From the NCBI GenBank assembly GCA_021793155.1, contig JAJYTF010000018.1, positions 33,877-97,876 on the forward strand: 64,000 nt of DNA, written 5' to 3'. Shown one piece after another: positions 26,186 to 35,441 of the stretch. Source of the stretch: Pseudomonadota bacterium. Lineage in GTDB: Bacteria > Pseudomonadota > Alphaproteobacteria > Rhodospirillales > Magnetospirillaceae. A program made the position numbers and the translations under genes. Every line of letters starts with the position of its first letter. Position 1 is the stretch's first letter. Below the pieces are notes generated by a model. It was not told where the DNA came from. It did no database searches and saw only the letters and a program-made list of their open reading frames with translations.

Positions 26186-27057
26186 CAATTCCCGTTCTTT
26201 CCGGCCTGCGCGACGTCGCCGATCGCTACGATGGCTTCATCCTCGACCTGTGGGGGGTCATCCATGACGGCGTCACTCCCTATCCCGGCGCGGTCGAGAC
26301 CCTGACCCGACTGCGCCGGCTGGGCAAGCGGACCGTCATGCTGTCCAATGCCCCGCGTCGCGCCTACGTCCTGGTGGAGATGATGGAGTCCATGGGGATC
26401 GGCCGGGATCTCTATGGTGAGGTGATGAGTTCGGGCGAGGCGGTGCATCTCGAATTCGCCCGGCGGACCGACCCCTGGTTCGCCGCTTTGGGCCGCCGCT
26501 GCGTCCATATCGGCTCGGCCGCCGACCGCGTCATCTTCCACGGCCTGTCGCTGGAATGCGTCGACGACGTGGCCGATGCCGATTTCGTGATGAATACCGG
26601 GCCGGACGGTTTCATCGAGACGATGGACCGCTACATCCCGCTCCTGGACGCCGCTGCTGCCCGCCGGCTTCCCATGGTTTGCGCCAATCCCGACCTGGTG
26701 GTGATGCGCCGGGGCCGGCGCTATGTCTGCGCCGGCACGCTGGCCCAATATTATCAGGCGAAGGGTTGCGAGGTGCGCTATCGCGGCAAGCCTGATCCCG
26801 CCATCTACAAGGTCTGCCTGGAATTGTTGGGCGCTCCTGACCGCCGCCGGGTTCTGGCGGTGGGCGACGCCTTTCACACCGATATCGCCGGCGCCGGCTG
26901 TGCCGGCATGGACAGCCTGTTCTGCACCGGCGGCATCCATGCCGCCGAGATCGGAACCCATTACGGAGACAGGCCGGATCCCGATCGGGTCGAAGCGTTG
27001 ATCGCCGTCCATGATGGCCTTCGCCCGACAGCGGCCATCGGCGGGTTCATCTGGTAG
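26182..27057 (+). CDS. HAD superfamily subclass IIA hydrolase
   Basis: A 291-aa phosphatase-like protein of the NagD/class IIA HAD group. Motif I is FILDLWGVIHDG (with Leu-Trp in place of the second Asp region), motif II is VMLSNAPRR, the late Lys is in RYRGKPDPAIY, and motif IV is AVGDAFHTDIAGA. It is coupled to pyrD by a GTGA overlap, which hints at phosphorylated-metabolite cleanup, but the substrate is not deducible. A 20-bp inverted repeat follows. Confidence 0.82.
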   Translation: MTIPVLSGLRDVADRYDGFILDLWGVIHDGVTPYPGAVETLTRLRRLGKRTVMLSNAPRRAYVLVEMMESMGIGRDLYGEVMSSGEAVHLEFARRTDPWFAALGRRCVHIGSAADRVIFHGLSLECVDDVADADFVMNTGPDGFIETMDRYIPLLDAAAARRLPMVCANPDLVVMRRGRRYVCAGTLAQYYQAKGCEVRYRGKPDPAIYKVCLELLGAPDRRRVLAVGDAFHTDIAGAGCAGMDSLFCTGGIHAAEIGTHYGDRPDPDRVEALIAVHDGLRPTAAIGGFIW

Positions 27058-27058
27058 C

Positions 27059-27111
27059 AGCCTGCATTTCTCACCCCTGCGTCGCCGGCGTAGGGGTGAG
27101 AAATGCAGGCT
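27059..27111. terminator. 20-bp perfect inverted repeat between convergent genes
   Basis: The arms at 27059-27078 and 27092-27111 (AGCCTGCATTTCTCACCCCT and its exact complement) enclose a 13-base GC-rich loop that is itself partly self-complementary. The right arm overlaps the nadK stop codon. It sits between the converging HAD and nadK genes and could end transcription from both sides, although neither side has a long T tract. It may instead be a dispersed palindromic repeat. Confidence 0.5.
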
Positions 27112-27877
27112 ATGGCAGGAACTGCTCGGCCAGGATCCGTTCTTCCAGGTTGTGTTCCGGGTCGAACAGCAGGTCCAGGCCGATTTCGCGGTCCTCGTGG
27201 ACTTCGACCTGGACCACGTCGCGGACCTCGGTGTAGTCGGCCACGGCCGAGACCGGCCGTTTCTCATGTTCGAGAATCTCCAGGCAGACCGTCGACTTGT
27301 GCGAAACCAGGGCGCCGCGCCAGCGGCGCGGGCGGAACGCCGAGATCGAGGTGAGTGCCAACACCCCGGCGCCCAGGGGGACGATCGGTCCGTGGGCCGA
27401 CAGGTTGTAGGCGGTGCTGCCCGCCGGCGTCGCCACCAGGACGCCGTCGCAGATCAGCTCTTCCAGGCGCACCCGGCCGTCGACGCGGATGCGGATCTTG
27501 GCAGCCTGTCGCGTTTCCCGCAGCAGGGAGACTTCGTTGATGGCCAGCGCCTCGTGGACTTTCTGGTCGGCCGAAACCGCCGTCATCACCAGCGGGTGCA
27601 GGCGGACCGTCTGGGCTCGCTCCAGGCGGCCCAGCAGGTCGGCTTCGCTGTAGACGTTCATCAGAAAGCCCACCGTGCCGCGGTTCATGCCGTAGATGGG
27701 AACCATGCAGTCGATGTGCCGGTGCAGGGTTTCCAGCATGAACCCGTCGCCGCCCAGGGCGACGATGACGTCGGCATCCTCGGGCCGGACTTGGCCGTAG
27801 GTGTGGCTTAGATGCCTGAGCGCCCGTTGCGCGGCCTCGTTGTCGGCGGCGACGAAAGCGATCTTGGCGATTGGCAT
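27110..27877 (-). CDS. nadK: NAD kinase
   Basis: A 255-aa ATP-NAD kinase producing NADP. The diagnostic GGDG lies at residues 42-45 ([11 protein letters not shown]), followed by [11 protein letters not shown], the INEVSLLRE segment and the second glycine motif [17 protein letters not shown]. The compact length is typical of alphaproteobacterial NadK. It starts with an ATG at 27877 and lies downstream of moaA on the same strand. Confidence 0.92.
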   Translation of the reverse strand: MPIAKIAFVAADNEAAQRALRHLSHTYGQVRPEDADVIVALGGDGFMLETLHRHIDCMVPIYGMNRGTVGFLMNVYSEADLLGRLERAQTVRLHPLVMTAVSADQKVHEALAINEVSLLRETRQAAKIRIRVDGRVRLEELICDGVLVATPAGSTAYNLSAHGPIVPLGAGVLALTSISAFRPRRWRGALVSHKSTVCLEILEHEKRPVSAVADYTEVRDVVQVEVHEDREIGLDLLFDPEHNLEERILAEQFLP

Positions 27878-27940
27878 GGGCGGCGCGTCCCGGGATCAAA
27901 CGCGCGGGAGTATACCCGAGCCGCGGCTTAGCGCCAGGGA

Positions 27941-28930
27941 TTAACCGCCGGTGACGTTCATGTGCCGCGCCAGGGCGGGGCGCTGGTGCTCGCGATCGAT
28001 GATGAAATCATGGCCTTTCGGCTTGCGCCCGATGGCCTCGCGGATCACCGCTTCGACTCCGTCCTCGGCTTCGCTCTGGCGCAGCGGCGCCCGCAGGTCA
28101 GCAGAATCTTCCTGACCGAGGCACAGGTAAAGGCGGCCGGTGCAGGTCACTCTGACTCGGTTGCACCCCTCGCAGAAATTATGGGTCAGCGGGGTGATGA
28201 ATCCCAGCATGCGCCCTGTTTCGGCGACGCGGACATAGGTCGCCGGCCCTCCCGTACGGGCCGCCGACGGTTCCAGTGTCCAGTTGCGGGAAAGCCGCTG
28301 GCGCACTTCGTCCAGCGGCAGGTAATGCTCGTTGCGGCTGCCCTCCACCTCGCCCAGCGGCATGGTCTCGATCAGCGTCAGGTCATATCCCTGTTCGCCG
28401 CACCAGGCGACCATCCGGTCGATCTCGTGTTCGTTGACGCCCTTCAGCGCCACCAGGTTGATCTTGACCTTCAGTCCGGCCGCCTTGGCCGCGGCGATGC
28501 CGTCCAGAACCTTGTCGATGCGGCCGAAGCGGGTCAGGCGGCGGAACGTGTCGACGTCGAGGGTGTCGAGAGAGATGTTGATCCGTTTCATCCCGGCGGC
28601 TTTCAGATCGCCGGCGAATTCGGCCAGCCGCGTGCCGTTGGTGGTCAGCGTGAGCTCGTCGAGGGTTCCCGCCGCCACCTGCTGGCCGAGGCGCGCAATC
28701 AGGGTCATGATACCGCGCCGTACCAGCGGTTCACCCCCGGTCAGCCGCAATTTGCGGACGCCGAGGCGAATGAAGGCAAGGCAAAGCCTTTCCAGTTCCT
28801 CGATGGTCAAAAGTTCGGCCCTGGGCAGGAACTCCATCTCCTCACCCATGCAATAGACGCAGCGAAGGTCGCAGCGGTCTGTTACCGAAAGCCGGAGATA
28901 GGTAATGGAGCGGCCGAATGGGTCGATCAT
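27941..28930 (-). CDS. moaA: GTP 3',8-cyclase, molybdopterin biosynthesis
   Basis: A 329-aa radical SAM enzyme for the first step of molybdenum cofactor synthesis. It shows the N-terminal cluster motif CDLRCVYC, the SAM-binding [13 protein letters not shown], and the C-terminal cluster [18 protein letters not shown]. The protein ends in Gly-Gly, needed for activity in characterised MoaA. Length and motifs are complete. No other moa genes are in the window. Confidence 0.94.
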   Translation of the reverse strand: MIDPFGRSITYLRLSVTDRCDLRCVYCMGEEMEFLPRAELLTIEELERLCLAFIRLGVRKLRLTGGEPLVRRGIMTLIARLGQQVAAGTLDELTLTTNGTRLAEFAGDLKAAGMKRINISLDTLDVDTFRRLTRFGRIDKVLDGIAAAKAAGLKVKINLVALKGVNEHEIDRMVAWCGEQGYDLTLIETMPLGEVEGSRNEHYLPLDEVRQRLSRNWTLEPSAARTGGPATYVRVAETGRMLGFITPLTHNFCEGCNRVRVTCTGRLYLCLGQEDSADLRAPLRQSEAEDGVEAVIREAIGRKPKGHDFIIDREHQRPALARHMNVTGG

Positions 28931-29018
28931 CGAGGCAAGCCAGGCAGGAATATTTTTCTAGACGATCAATATGGCGACACGGAGGCTGTTGTTCCAGGTT
29001 TATCCCAACCCGCCACGC

Positions 29019-29738
29019 TCAGCCGTACAGCAGGTAGAACTTGTCGAAACTGCGGCGCAGGTCGGCCAAGGCGGCAACCAGCGGATCGCGCCGGCCGGCT
29101 TGCGCGGCGACGTTCAGCACGCGCACCTGCTGGGCGATCTGCTCCGCCATGTCGAAAAACTCGGCATCCTGGAGAAGCGCATCCGGCGCCTGCAGTTCCA
29201 GGCGCTCGGCCAGATAAGCCAGGACCGCCAGCTGCTCGCAGAGTTGCGTCGTATGTTCGGCGCCCAGCTCCGGCTGATCGAAGTCGTCGTCGGCGGTTTC
29301 GGCCAGTTTTTCGTCGAAGGCGTCGAGGCAGTCGTCATAGGCCGCCAGCCCATTACGCCGGCGCATGTCGGCGAGCAGAGAGCGGATCTGCTGCAAGGTC
29401 ACATGGGCCTGATCGGGGCGGCTTTGCCGAATCTGCCGGCGCGCCTCGGCGGCCACTTCCGCGATGGCGCTCAGTTCCTCCGCGAAGCGGGGATCCTCGG
29501 CGTATTGCCGTGGCGGCCGGGCGCCCCACTGCGACATCAGCCCTCGCCAGGCGAGGGAAAAGGCCCGCAGTGACGCGGCCGCCGCCGGGTCGTCCTGTTC
29601 GGGAGCGGATTGGTAGAGCGCGTTGCGGAACAGGGTCCAGGCTTCGGAATATTGCTCGTTGAACGTCGCCGCGCCGGCAGCCCGCGCCGGCGCGCAAAAC
29701 AGCAGCAGGGCAAGCAAGGCCAGCGGGAGCACGGTCAC
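29019..29738 (-). CDS. Secreted helical protein of unknown function
   Basis: A 239-aa protein with a signal peptide (VLPLALLALLLFCAPARAAG). The mature part is strongly helical and charged with no Cys pairs and no metal or catalytic motif. It is divergent from chpT, with the two starts about 80 bases apart. The GTG at 29738 is chosen because longer starts would put the signal peptide internally; a GTG two codons later is equally possible. No family is recognised. Confidence 0.6.
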   Translation of the reverse strand: MTVLPLALLALLLFCAPARAAGAATFNEQYSEAWTLFRNALYQSAPEQDDPAAAASLRAFSLAWRGLMSQWGARPPRQYAEDPRFAEELSAIAEVAAEARRQIRQSRPDQAHVTLQQIRSLLADMRRRNGLAAYDDCLDAFDEKLAETADDDFDQPELGAEHTTQLCEQLAVLAYLAERLELQAPDALLQDAEFFDMAEQIAQQVRVLNVAAQAGRRDPLVAALADLRRSFDKFYLLYG

Positions 29739-29820
29739 CTCGATCCCGACGGTGCCATGTTGCAAAGAAGGCCGCAAGGGCCGAAGCTGAAACGAATCAG
29801 CGGGGAAGAGGAGGATGACC

Positions 29821-30474
29821 ATGCGGGATGGGGATGTGGTCGGCCTGGCCGAACTCCTGTGCGCCCGTCTTTGTCATGACTTGGCCGGCGCCATCGGAGC
29901 CGTCGGGACCGGTGCCGAGTTGCTGGCCGACGACGGGATGGACGGCGCATCGGCGGCCGAGGCGCTGGCCCTGCTGGCATCGAGTGCGGCTGCCGCCACC
30001 AATCGGTTGCGCTTCCTGCGCCTGGCCCTGGGCAGCGGCGGGGCGCCCGTCGCCGAGACGCAACTGCTCGACTTGTCGAGGGCCTTTCTTGCCGGGGCGG
30101 GAGGCGCCGGCCTGACCGTGCGTCTGGATTGGGTCGGGTCGGGCGGAGGTGCCTGGCCGGTGGACGCTGCCAAGCTGCTGCTCAACCTCGTGCTGCTGGC
30201 CCAGGACTGCCTGCCGCGCGGCGGCGTCATTACCGTGCGTGCGCGCCCCGAGGCTCAGGTTCTGGCCAGCCTGGTTGCGGCCGGCGCCGGCGCCGTGCCG
30301 GGCGACGCCATCGCGGGCCTGGCCGCGCCGGGGATGGCGGGGCTCGGGCCGCGCAGCGCGCAAGGATATTATTCCGCGCGGCTGGCGGCTCGGCTCGGCA
30401 TGGCAGTGCGGTGCACGGCCGAGGGAGGACGGGTTGTTCTGTCGGCGGGGGAGATCAGAAATTCGCAAGAATAG
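29821..30474 (+). CDS. chpT: ChpT-like histidine phosphotransferase
   Basis: A 217-aa protein resembling ChpT of Caulobacter, which moves phosphate from the CckA receiver to CtrA and CpdR. The dimerisation helix carries ARLCHDLAGAIGAVGTG with phosphoacceptor His19, followed by a degenerate GHKL-like ATPase fold that lacks a clear ATP lid, as ChpT does. The ATG at 29821 is favoured by a GAGGAGG seven bases upstream; an ATG six bases earlier sits on that site. It lies about 130 bases before cheA, and the window also encodes ctrA. Confidence 0.8.
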   Translation: MRDGDVVGLAELLCARLCHDLAGAIGAVGTGAELLADDGMDGASAAEALALLASSAAAATNRLRFLRLALGSGGAPVAETQLLDLSRAFLAGAGGAGLTVRLDWVGSGGGAWPVDAAKLLLNLVLLAQDCLPRGGVITVRARPEAQVLASLVAAGAGAVPGDAIAGLAAPGMAGLGPRSAQGYYSARLAARLGMAVRCTAEGGRVVLSAGEIRNSQE

Positions 30475-30602
30475 CTGCAATTTCGGCGAAGCTGCGCTTT
30501 CTCCAAGATAAGAACGCATGCTATTAATTGGTGGAAGCGACAACCGGGATGCCGGTCGGCGCGCAGGGGCGCGCGCTCCAGAACCGGGACGAGGGGCTGA
30601 GC

Positions 30603-33275
30603 ATGGATGATCTGTTGAGTGAATTTCTTACGGAGACGGCGGAAAGCCTCTCCGTTCTCGACGTTGAGCTGGTCAAGCTCGAGCAAAATCCTGAACCGCA
30701 GATCCTTTCGAATATTTTCCGCCTGGTCCACACCATCAAGGGGACTTGCGGATTCCTGGGGCTGCCGCGCCTCGAACACGTCGCCCATGCCGCGGAAAAC
30801 GTGCTGGGCAAATTCCGCGATGGCGAGCTTGACGTGACGCCGGCGGCGGTCACCTTGATCCTGGCCTCGATCGACAGCATCAAGATGATCCTCTCGCATA
30901 TCGAGCAGCACGAGGCCGAGCCCGAAGGCGATGACAAGGAACTGATCGCCCAGCTCAACGCCGCGGCCGAGGGCAAGCTGCAAAGCGCCGCGCGGGCACC
31001 CGAGCCGATCGCCGCGGCCGAACCCCAGCCGGAACCGGAACCGGAACCTGCCGCGGCATCCGAGCCGCACCCGGCCGCGGCCCCCGCGCCGGCTGCCGCT
31101 GCGGAGCCGGAGGAAGAAGAGGAGGAGGAGACACCGGTCGCCGCTTCCGTTCCCGCCGCACCGGCACAGGTGCCGGCCACCACCGCAGCCCATCCGTCGG
31201 CCCCCGCGCCGGTGGGTGATGGACCGAAAGAACCGTCGGTGGCTTCGCAGACCATCCGCGTCAATGTGGAGTTGCTGGAAAACCTGATGACGCTGGTCTC
31301 CGAACTGGTGCTTACCCGCAATCAGCTGCTGCAGATGGTTCGCGGCAAGGATGACAGCGAGTTCGCCACGCCGCTGCAGCGCCTGTCCCATATCACCACC
31401 GACCTGCAGGAAGGAGTGATGAAGACGCGCATGCAGCCCATCGGCAACGCCTGGGCCAAGCTGCCGCGCATTGTTCGCGACCTGTCGGTCGAAATGAACA
31501 AGAAGATCGACCTGCAGATGATCGGCGCCGAGACGGAACTGGACCGCCAGGTGCTCGAGCTGATCAAAGACCCGCTGACCCACATGGTGCGCAACTCGGC
31601 CGACCACGGCCTCGAGCCCACCGAGGAGCGCCGCCGCATCGGCAAGCCCGAGATCGGCAAGATCGTGCTGAACGCCTATCACGAAGGCGGGCACATCATC
31701 ATCGAGATCACCGACGACGGCCGCGGGCTGAACATCGCCCGCATCCGGCAGAAGGTTCTGGCCAACGGCCTGGCCACCGACGCCGAACTCGACCAGATGT
31801 CCGACCAGCAGGTGGCGCAATACATATTCCGCGCCGGGTTCTCCACCGCCGAGAAAGTCACCTCGGTATCCGGTCGTGGTGTCGGCATGGATGTGGTGCG
31901 GACCAACATCGAGAAGATCGGCGGGACCATCGAGCTGAAGACCCAGCAGGGCAAGGGCACCAGCTTCATCATCAAGATCCCGCTGACCCTGGCCATCGTC
32001 TCGGCACTGATCGTCGAATGCGCGGGCGAGCGGTTCGCCATCCCCCAGATCAGCGTCCTCGAACTGGTGCGCACCACGGCCAATTCCGAGCATGGCATCG
32101 AGGTGATCAACAATGCCCCGGTGCTACGCCTGCGTGACCGCCTGCTGCCTCTGGTGTCGCTGCGCAGCCTCCTGCGCCTGGGGGGCGACGAGGAGGGACG
32201 CAACGAAACGTTCATCGTGGTCACCCAGGTCGGAACCTACACCTTCGGCATCATCGTCGATCGCGTCTTCGACACCGAGGAAATCGTCGTCAAGCCGGTG
32301 GCGCCGATCCTGCGCCACATCAGCATGTTCTCGGGCAATACCATCCTGGGCGACGGCTCGGTGATCATGATCCTCGACCCCAACGGCATCGCCGGAAGCA
32401 CCGGCGAAATCGCTGGCACCAGTCAGGCCGCGGCGGAAGCCGCAGCGGCGCGGGACATCCACGCCGAGGATCGCCAGTCGTTGCTGGTCTTCCGTGCCCG
32501 CACGGACGATCTCAAGGCGGTGCCGCTGGCCCTGGTGGCGCGCCTCGAAGAGATCGAAGTGGGCGAAATCGAGCGCTCGCATGGCAAGCCGGTGGTACAG
32601 TACCGCGGCAAGCTGATGCCGCTGGTCACCGTCGACGGCAGCTTCGATCTGAAGAGCGAAGGACAGCAGCCGGTGCTGGTGTTCGCCGATGGCGACCGCA
32701 GCATGGGCCTGGTGGTCGACGAAATTGTCGACATCGTCGAAGAGCAGCTGAAGGTTCAGCTTTCGGTGGACGAACCCGGCCTGATCGGTACGGCCGTGGT
32801 TTCCGGCAAGGCCACCGACATCATCGACGCCGGTTACTACCTGACCCAGGCCTGGGGCGACTGGTTCGGCTCGCCTGACCAGGAATTCCAGGGCAAAAGC
32901 GACGCCCCACGCATCCTGCTGGTCGACGACAGCCCGTTCTTCCGCAACCTGCTGACCCCGCTGCTGTCGGTTGCCGGCTACGACGTCACCTCGGTCGAAA
33001 GTGCCGACAAGGCGCTGTCGTTGCGGGAAGCGGGGGATGACTTCGACGCTATCATCAGCGACATCGAGATGCCGGGAATGAACGGCTTCGATTTTGCCCA
33101 GGCGGTCCGCGCCGAAGGGCGGTGGGCGGATGTCCCCATGGTGGCGCTGTCGTCGCATGCCACGGAAAAGGACTTCGAGCGCGGGCGCGAGGTCGGCTTC
33201 ACTGACTACGTCGCCAAGTTCGACCGCGACGCCCTGCTGCAGTCCCTGGCGCAAACGTTTAAAGGTGCCGCATGA
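30603..33275 (+). CDS. cheA: Chemotaxis histidine kinase CheA with C-terminal receiver domain
   Basis: An 890-aa hybrid CheA. Domains in order: Hpt (1-105, phosphoacceptor His43 in RLVHTIKGT); a low-complexity Pro/Ala/Glu linker (about 120-215) where a typical P2 is not apparent; dimerisation P3; the HATPase core (LTHMVRNSADHGLE, ITDDGRGLN, FSTAEKVTSVSGRGVGMDVV); a CheW-like P5; a second CheW-like segment (about 630-755); and a receiver (about 768-890) with VDDSPFF, the phosphoacceptor Asp in ISDIEMPG and a Lys in YVAKFD. The ATG at 30603 follows GAGGGG. It leads an operon with cheW, cheY, cheB and cheR. Confidence 0.92.
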   Translation: MDDLLSEFLTETAESLSVLDVELVKLEQNPEPQILSNIFRLVHTIKGTCGFLGLPRLEHVAHAAENVLGKFRDGELDVTPAAVTLILASIDSIKMILSHIEQHEAEPEGDDKELIAQLNAAAEGKLQSAARAPEPIAAAEPQPEPEPEPAAASEPHPAAAPAPAAAAEPEEEEEEETPVAASVPAAPAQVPATTAAHPSAPAPVGDGPKEPSVASQTIRVNVELLENLMTLVSELVLTRNQLLQMVRGKDDSEFATPLQRLSHITTDLQEGVMKTRMQPIGNAWAKLPRIVRDLSVEMNKKIDLQMIGAETELDRQVLELIKDPLTHMVRNSADHGLEPTEERRRIGKPEIGKIVLNAYHEGGHIIIEITDDGRGLNIARIRQKVLANGLATDAELDQMSDQQVAQYIFRAGFSTAEKVTSVSGRGVGMDVVRTNIEKIGGTIELKTQQGKGTSFIIKIPLTLAIVSALIVECAGERFAIPQISVLELVRTTANSEHGIEVINNAPVLRLRDRLLPLVSLRSLLRLGGDEEGRNETFIVVTQVGTYTFGIIVDRVFDTEEIVVKPVAPILRHISMFSGNTILGDGSVIMILDPNGIAGSTGEIAGTSQAAAEAAAARDIHAEDRQSLLVFRARTDDLKAVPLALVARLEEIEVGEIERSHGKPVVQYRGKLMPLVTVDGSFDLKSEGQQPVLVFADGDRSMGLVVDEIVDIVEEQLKVQLSVDEPGLIGTAVVSGKATDIIDAGYYLTQAWGDWFGSPDQEFQGKSDAPRILLVDDSPFFRNLLTPLLSVAGYDVTSVESADKALSLREAGDDFDAIISDIEMPGMNGFDFAQAVRAEGRWADVPMVALSSHATEKDFERGREVGFTDYVAKFDRDALLQSLAQTFKGAA

Positions 33276-33772
33276 ACCAGATCGTTCCGTCCTCGGCGAA
33301 ACGGGGATCCCAGGAGTTGGTCTCGACGGAGGACCACCAGGAATTCGTCACCATGTTCATCGAGGGCCAGATGTTCGGCATTCCGGTGCTCATGGTGCAG
33401 GACGTTCTGGGGCCGCAGAAGATCACCCGAATTCCCCTGGCACCACCCGAGGTCGCCGGATCGCTCAACCTGCGCGGACGCATTGTCACCGCCATCGACG
33501 TCCGGCTTCGGCTGCGCCTGCCGCGCCGCGAAGCCGACAAGGGCGAGGGGATGAGCGTGGTGGTCGACATGAAGGGCGAGCTATATAGCCTCCGCGTTGA
33601 TTCGGTGGGCGAGGTGCTGAGTCTTCCGGCCGCCAAGCTTGAGCGCAATCCACCGACATTGGATCCGCTGTGGCGCGAATTCAGCAACGGTATCTACCGT
33701 CTGGACGACAAGCTTCTGGTCGTCCTGGACGTCCCCCGTTTGCTGGATTTCACCAAGTCCGAAGCAAACTGA
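33272..33772 (+). CDS. cheW: Chemotaxis coupling protein CheW
   Basis: A 166-aa scaffold that links CheA to chemoreceptors. It has the two beta-barrel subdomains of the family, with EFVTMFIEGQMFGIPVLMVQ at the start and the conserved NLRGRIVTAIDVRLRLRLP. The first 22 residues are extra compared with a minimal CheW. Its ATG overlaps the cheA stop (ATGA), so the two are made in step. Confidence 0.92.
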   Translation: MNQIVPSSAKRGSQELVSTEDHQEFVTMFIEGQMFGIPVLMVQDVLGPQKITRIPLAPPEVAGSLNLRGRIVTAIDVRLRLRLPRREADKGEGMSVVVDMKGELYSLRVDSVGEVLSLPAAKLERNPPTLDPLWREFSNGIYRLDDKLLVVLDVPRLLDFTKSEAN

Positions 33773-33857
33773 GTCGAGAAGTAACGTCGGGCAGCAAGAA
33801 GTAAACTGGGTCAAGTTGGGCGCTCCGGTCCGCATCCTGCTGAAAGCGAAGGGTGGA

Positions 33858-34223
33858 ATGAAGTCGTGTTTGATCGTTGATGATTCGAAGGTCATTCGTA
33901 TGGTGGCCAAGAAGATTCTTCATGAACTCAGTTTCGAGACGGAGGAAGCGGAAGACGGGAAGGTCGCACTGGATATCTGCACCAAACATATGCCGGACGC
34001 GGTGCTGCTCGACTGGAACATGCCCATCATGAACGGTATCGATTTCCTGCGTGAACTGCGCAAGCTGCCCGGTGGAGACCGTCCCGTGGTGGTGTTCTGC
34101 ACGACGGAGAACGACATCGAGCATATTCAGGAGGCAATCACTGCAGGGGCCAACGAGTACATCATGAAGCCCTTTGACAGCGAGATTTTGCAGGCCAAGT
34201 TCTCGCAAGTCGGATTGCTTTAA
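33858..34223 (+). CDS. cheY: Chemotaxis response regulator CheY
   Basis: A 121-aa single-domain receiver. The acidic pair is in LIVDDSKV, the phosphoacceptor Asp in VLLDWNMPIMNG, Thr in VFCTTEND and Lys in IMKPFD, giving a complete phosphorylation site. The ATG at 33858, with AAGGGTGG just upstream, is chosen over longer frames through cheW. Phosphorylated CheY should bind the motor switch formed by FliG and FliN, also encoded here. Confidence 0.92.
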   Translation: MKSCLIVDDSKVIRMVAKKILHELSFETEEAEDGKVALDICTKHMPDAVLLDWNMPIMNGIDFLRELRKLPGGDRPVVVFCTTENDIEHIQEAITAGANEYIMKPFDSEILQAKFSQVGLL

Positions 34224-34237
34224 CGCGGCGGACGATC

Positions 34238-35440
34238 ATGGAAATCGAGGCTGGCGGGGCACGACCCAGCACATTTTGTTCGGCCGCTGACCCTGTCCGG
34301 GTGATGGTGGTCGACGATTCGGCCGTGGTACGCGGCCTGATCACCCGTATGCTGGAAGAGGATCCCGGTTTTACCGTCGTCGCTTCGGTCGGCAATGGCC
34401 AGATGGCGTTGTCCGCGCTGGAACGGCATGCCGTCGAGGTCGTCGTCCTCGACATCGAGATGCCGGTGATGGACGGGCTGACAGCCCTGCCCTTGCTGCT
34501 GAAAGCCGATCCCGAACTGCAGATCATCATGGCCTCGACGCTGACCCTGAAGAACGCCGACATATCGTTGCGCGCGTTGGAGGCCGGGGCCGCCGATTAT
34601 ATTCCGAAGCCGTCCACCTCGCGCGAGATCGTCGGCCCGACGGAGTTCAAACGCGAGTTGTTGGAAAAAGTGCGGGCACTGGCGGCGGCCCGCCGCCGCG
34701 GCTCGCGGCGCATGCGGTTGCCGGCCGGAGCGCCCTCCGCGACTCCCCCCGTATCAGCGCCTGGTCCCGGCCCTGCCGCCGGTGTGCCGCGGTCGGCGCC
34801 CTCGCGGCCGTCTCTGCTTCATCCCGCTTCGCCCATTACGCTCCGCCACGCATCGGCCGAGGTTCCCGACGTCATCGCCATCGGTTCTTCCACCGGCGGT
34901 CCGCAGGCCCTGTTTTCCCTGTTGGGAGCAATCAGGGCCGGCAGCTTGCGGCAACCGATCCTGATAACCCAGCATATGCCGCCGACCTTTACCACCATCC
35001 TAGCGGAACACATCTCTCGGATCAGCGGGTGGGAAGCCGCCGAAAGCAAGGATGCGGAAGTGGTCCGATCCAACAGGATCTATATCGCCCCCGGAGACTT
35101 CCACATGGTGGTGGAGACCAAGGGGGTGGACAAGGTGATTCGGCTGAACAAGAATCCGCCCGAAAATTTCTGCCGCCCATCGGTCGATCCCATGCTTCGC
35201 AGCGTGGCGGCCGCCTGGGGCCGGCGGGTGCTGACGGTGATTCTGACGGGTATGGGTTCCGACGGCCTGAAAGGCGGGCAAGCGGTGATTGCCGCCGGCG
35301 GGACGGTGATCGCCCAGGACGAAGCGACCAGCGTGGTCTGGGGGATGCCGGGCGCCGTCGCTACCGCCGGCATCTGCAGTGCCGTTCTTCCCCTGCCGGA
35401 AATACCTCAGTACATCGTTCGCGTGGCTGGGGGGCGCTGA
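34238..35440 (+). CDS. cheB: Chemotaxis protein-glutamate methylesterase CheB
   Basis: A 400-aa receptor demethylase/deamidase. The N-terminal receiver (VMVVDDSAVVRG, VVVLDIEMPVMDG, YIPKPS) is joined by a long Ala/Pro-rich linker (about 150-205) to the catalytic domain, whose triad lies in IGSSTGGPQAL (Ser), ITQHMPPTF (His) and TGMGSDGLKGG (Asp). CheY lies upstream and cheR follows after one base. It resets adaptation together with CheR. Confidence 0.93.
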   Translation: MEIEAGGARPSTFCSAADPVRVMVVDDSAVVRGLITRMLEEDPGFTVVASVGNGQMALSALERHAVEVVVLDIEMPVMDGLTALPLLLKADPELQIIMASTLTLKNADISLRALEAGAADYIPKPSTSREIVGPTEFKRELLEKVRALAAARRRGSRRMRLPAGAPSATPPVSAPGPGPAAGVPRSAPSRPSLLHPASPITLRHASAEVPDVIAIGSSTGGPQALFSLLGAIRAGSLRQPILITQHMPPTFTTILAEHISRISGWEAAESKDAEVVRSNRIYIAPGDFHMVVETKGVDKVIRLNKNPPENFCRPSVDPMLRSVAAAWGRRVLTVILTGMGSDGLKGGQAVIAAGGTVIAQDEATSVVWGMPGAVATAGICSAVLPLPEIPQYIVRVAGGR

Positions 35441-35441
35441 G

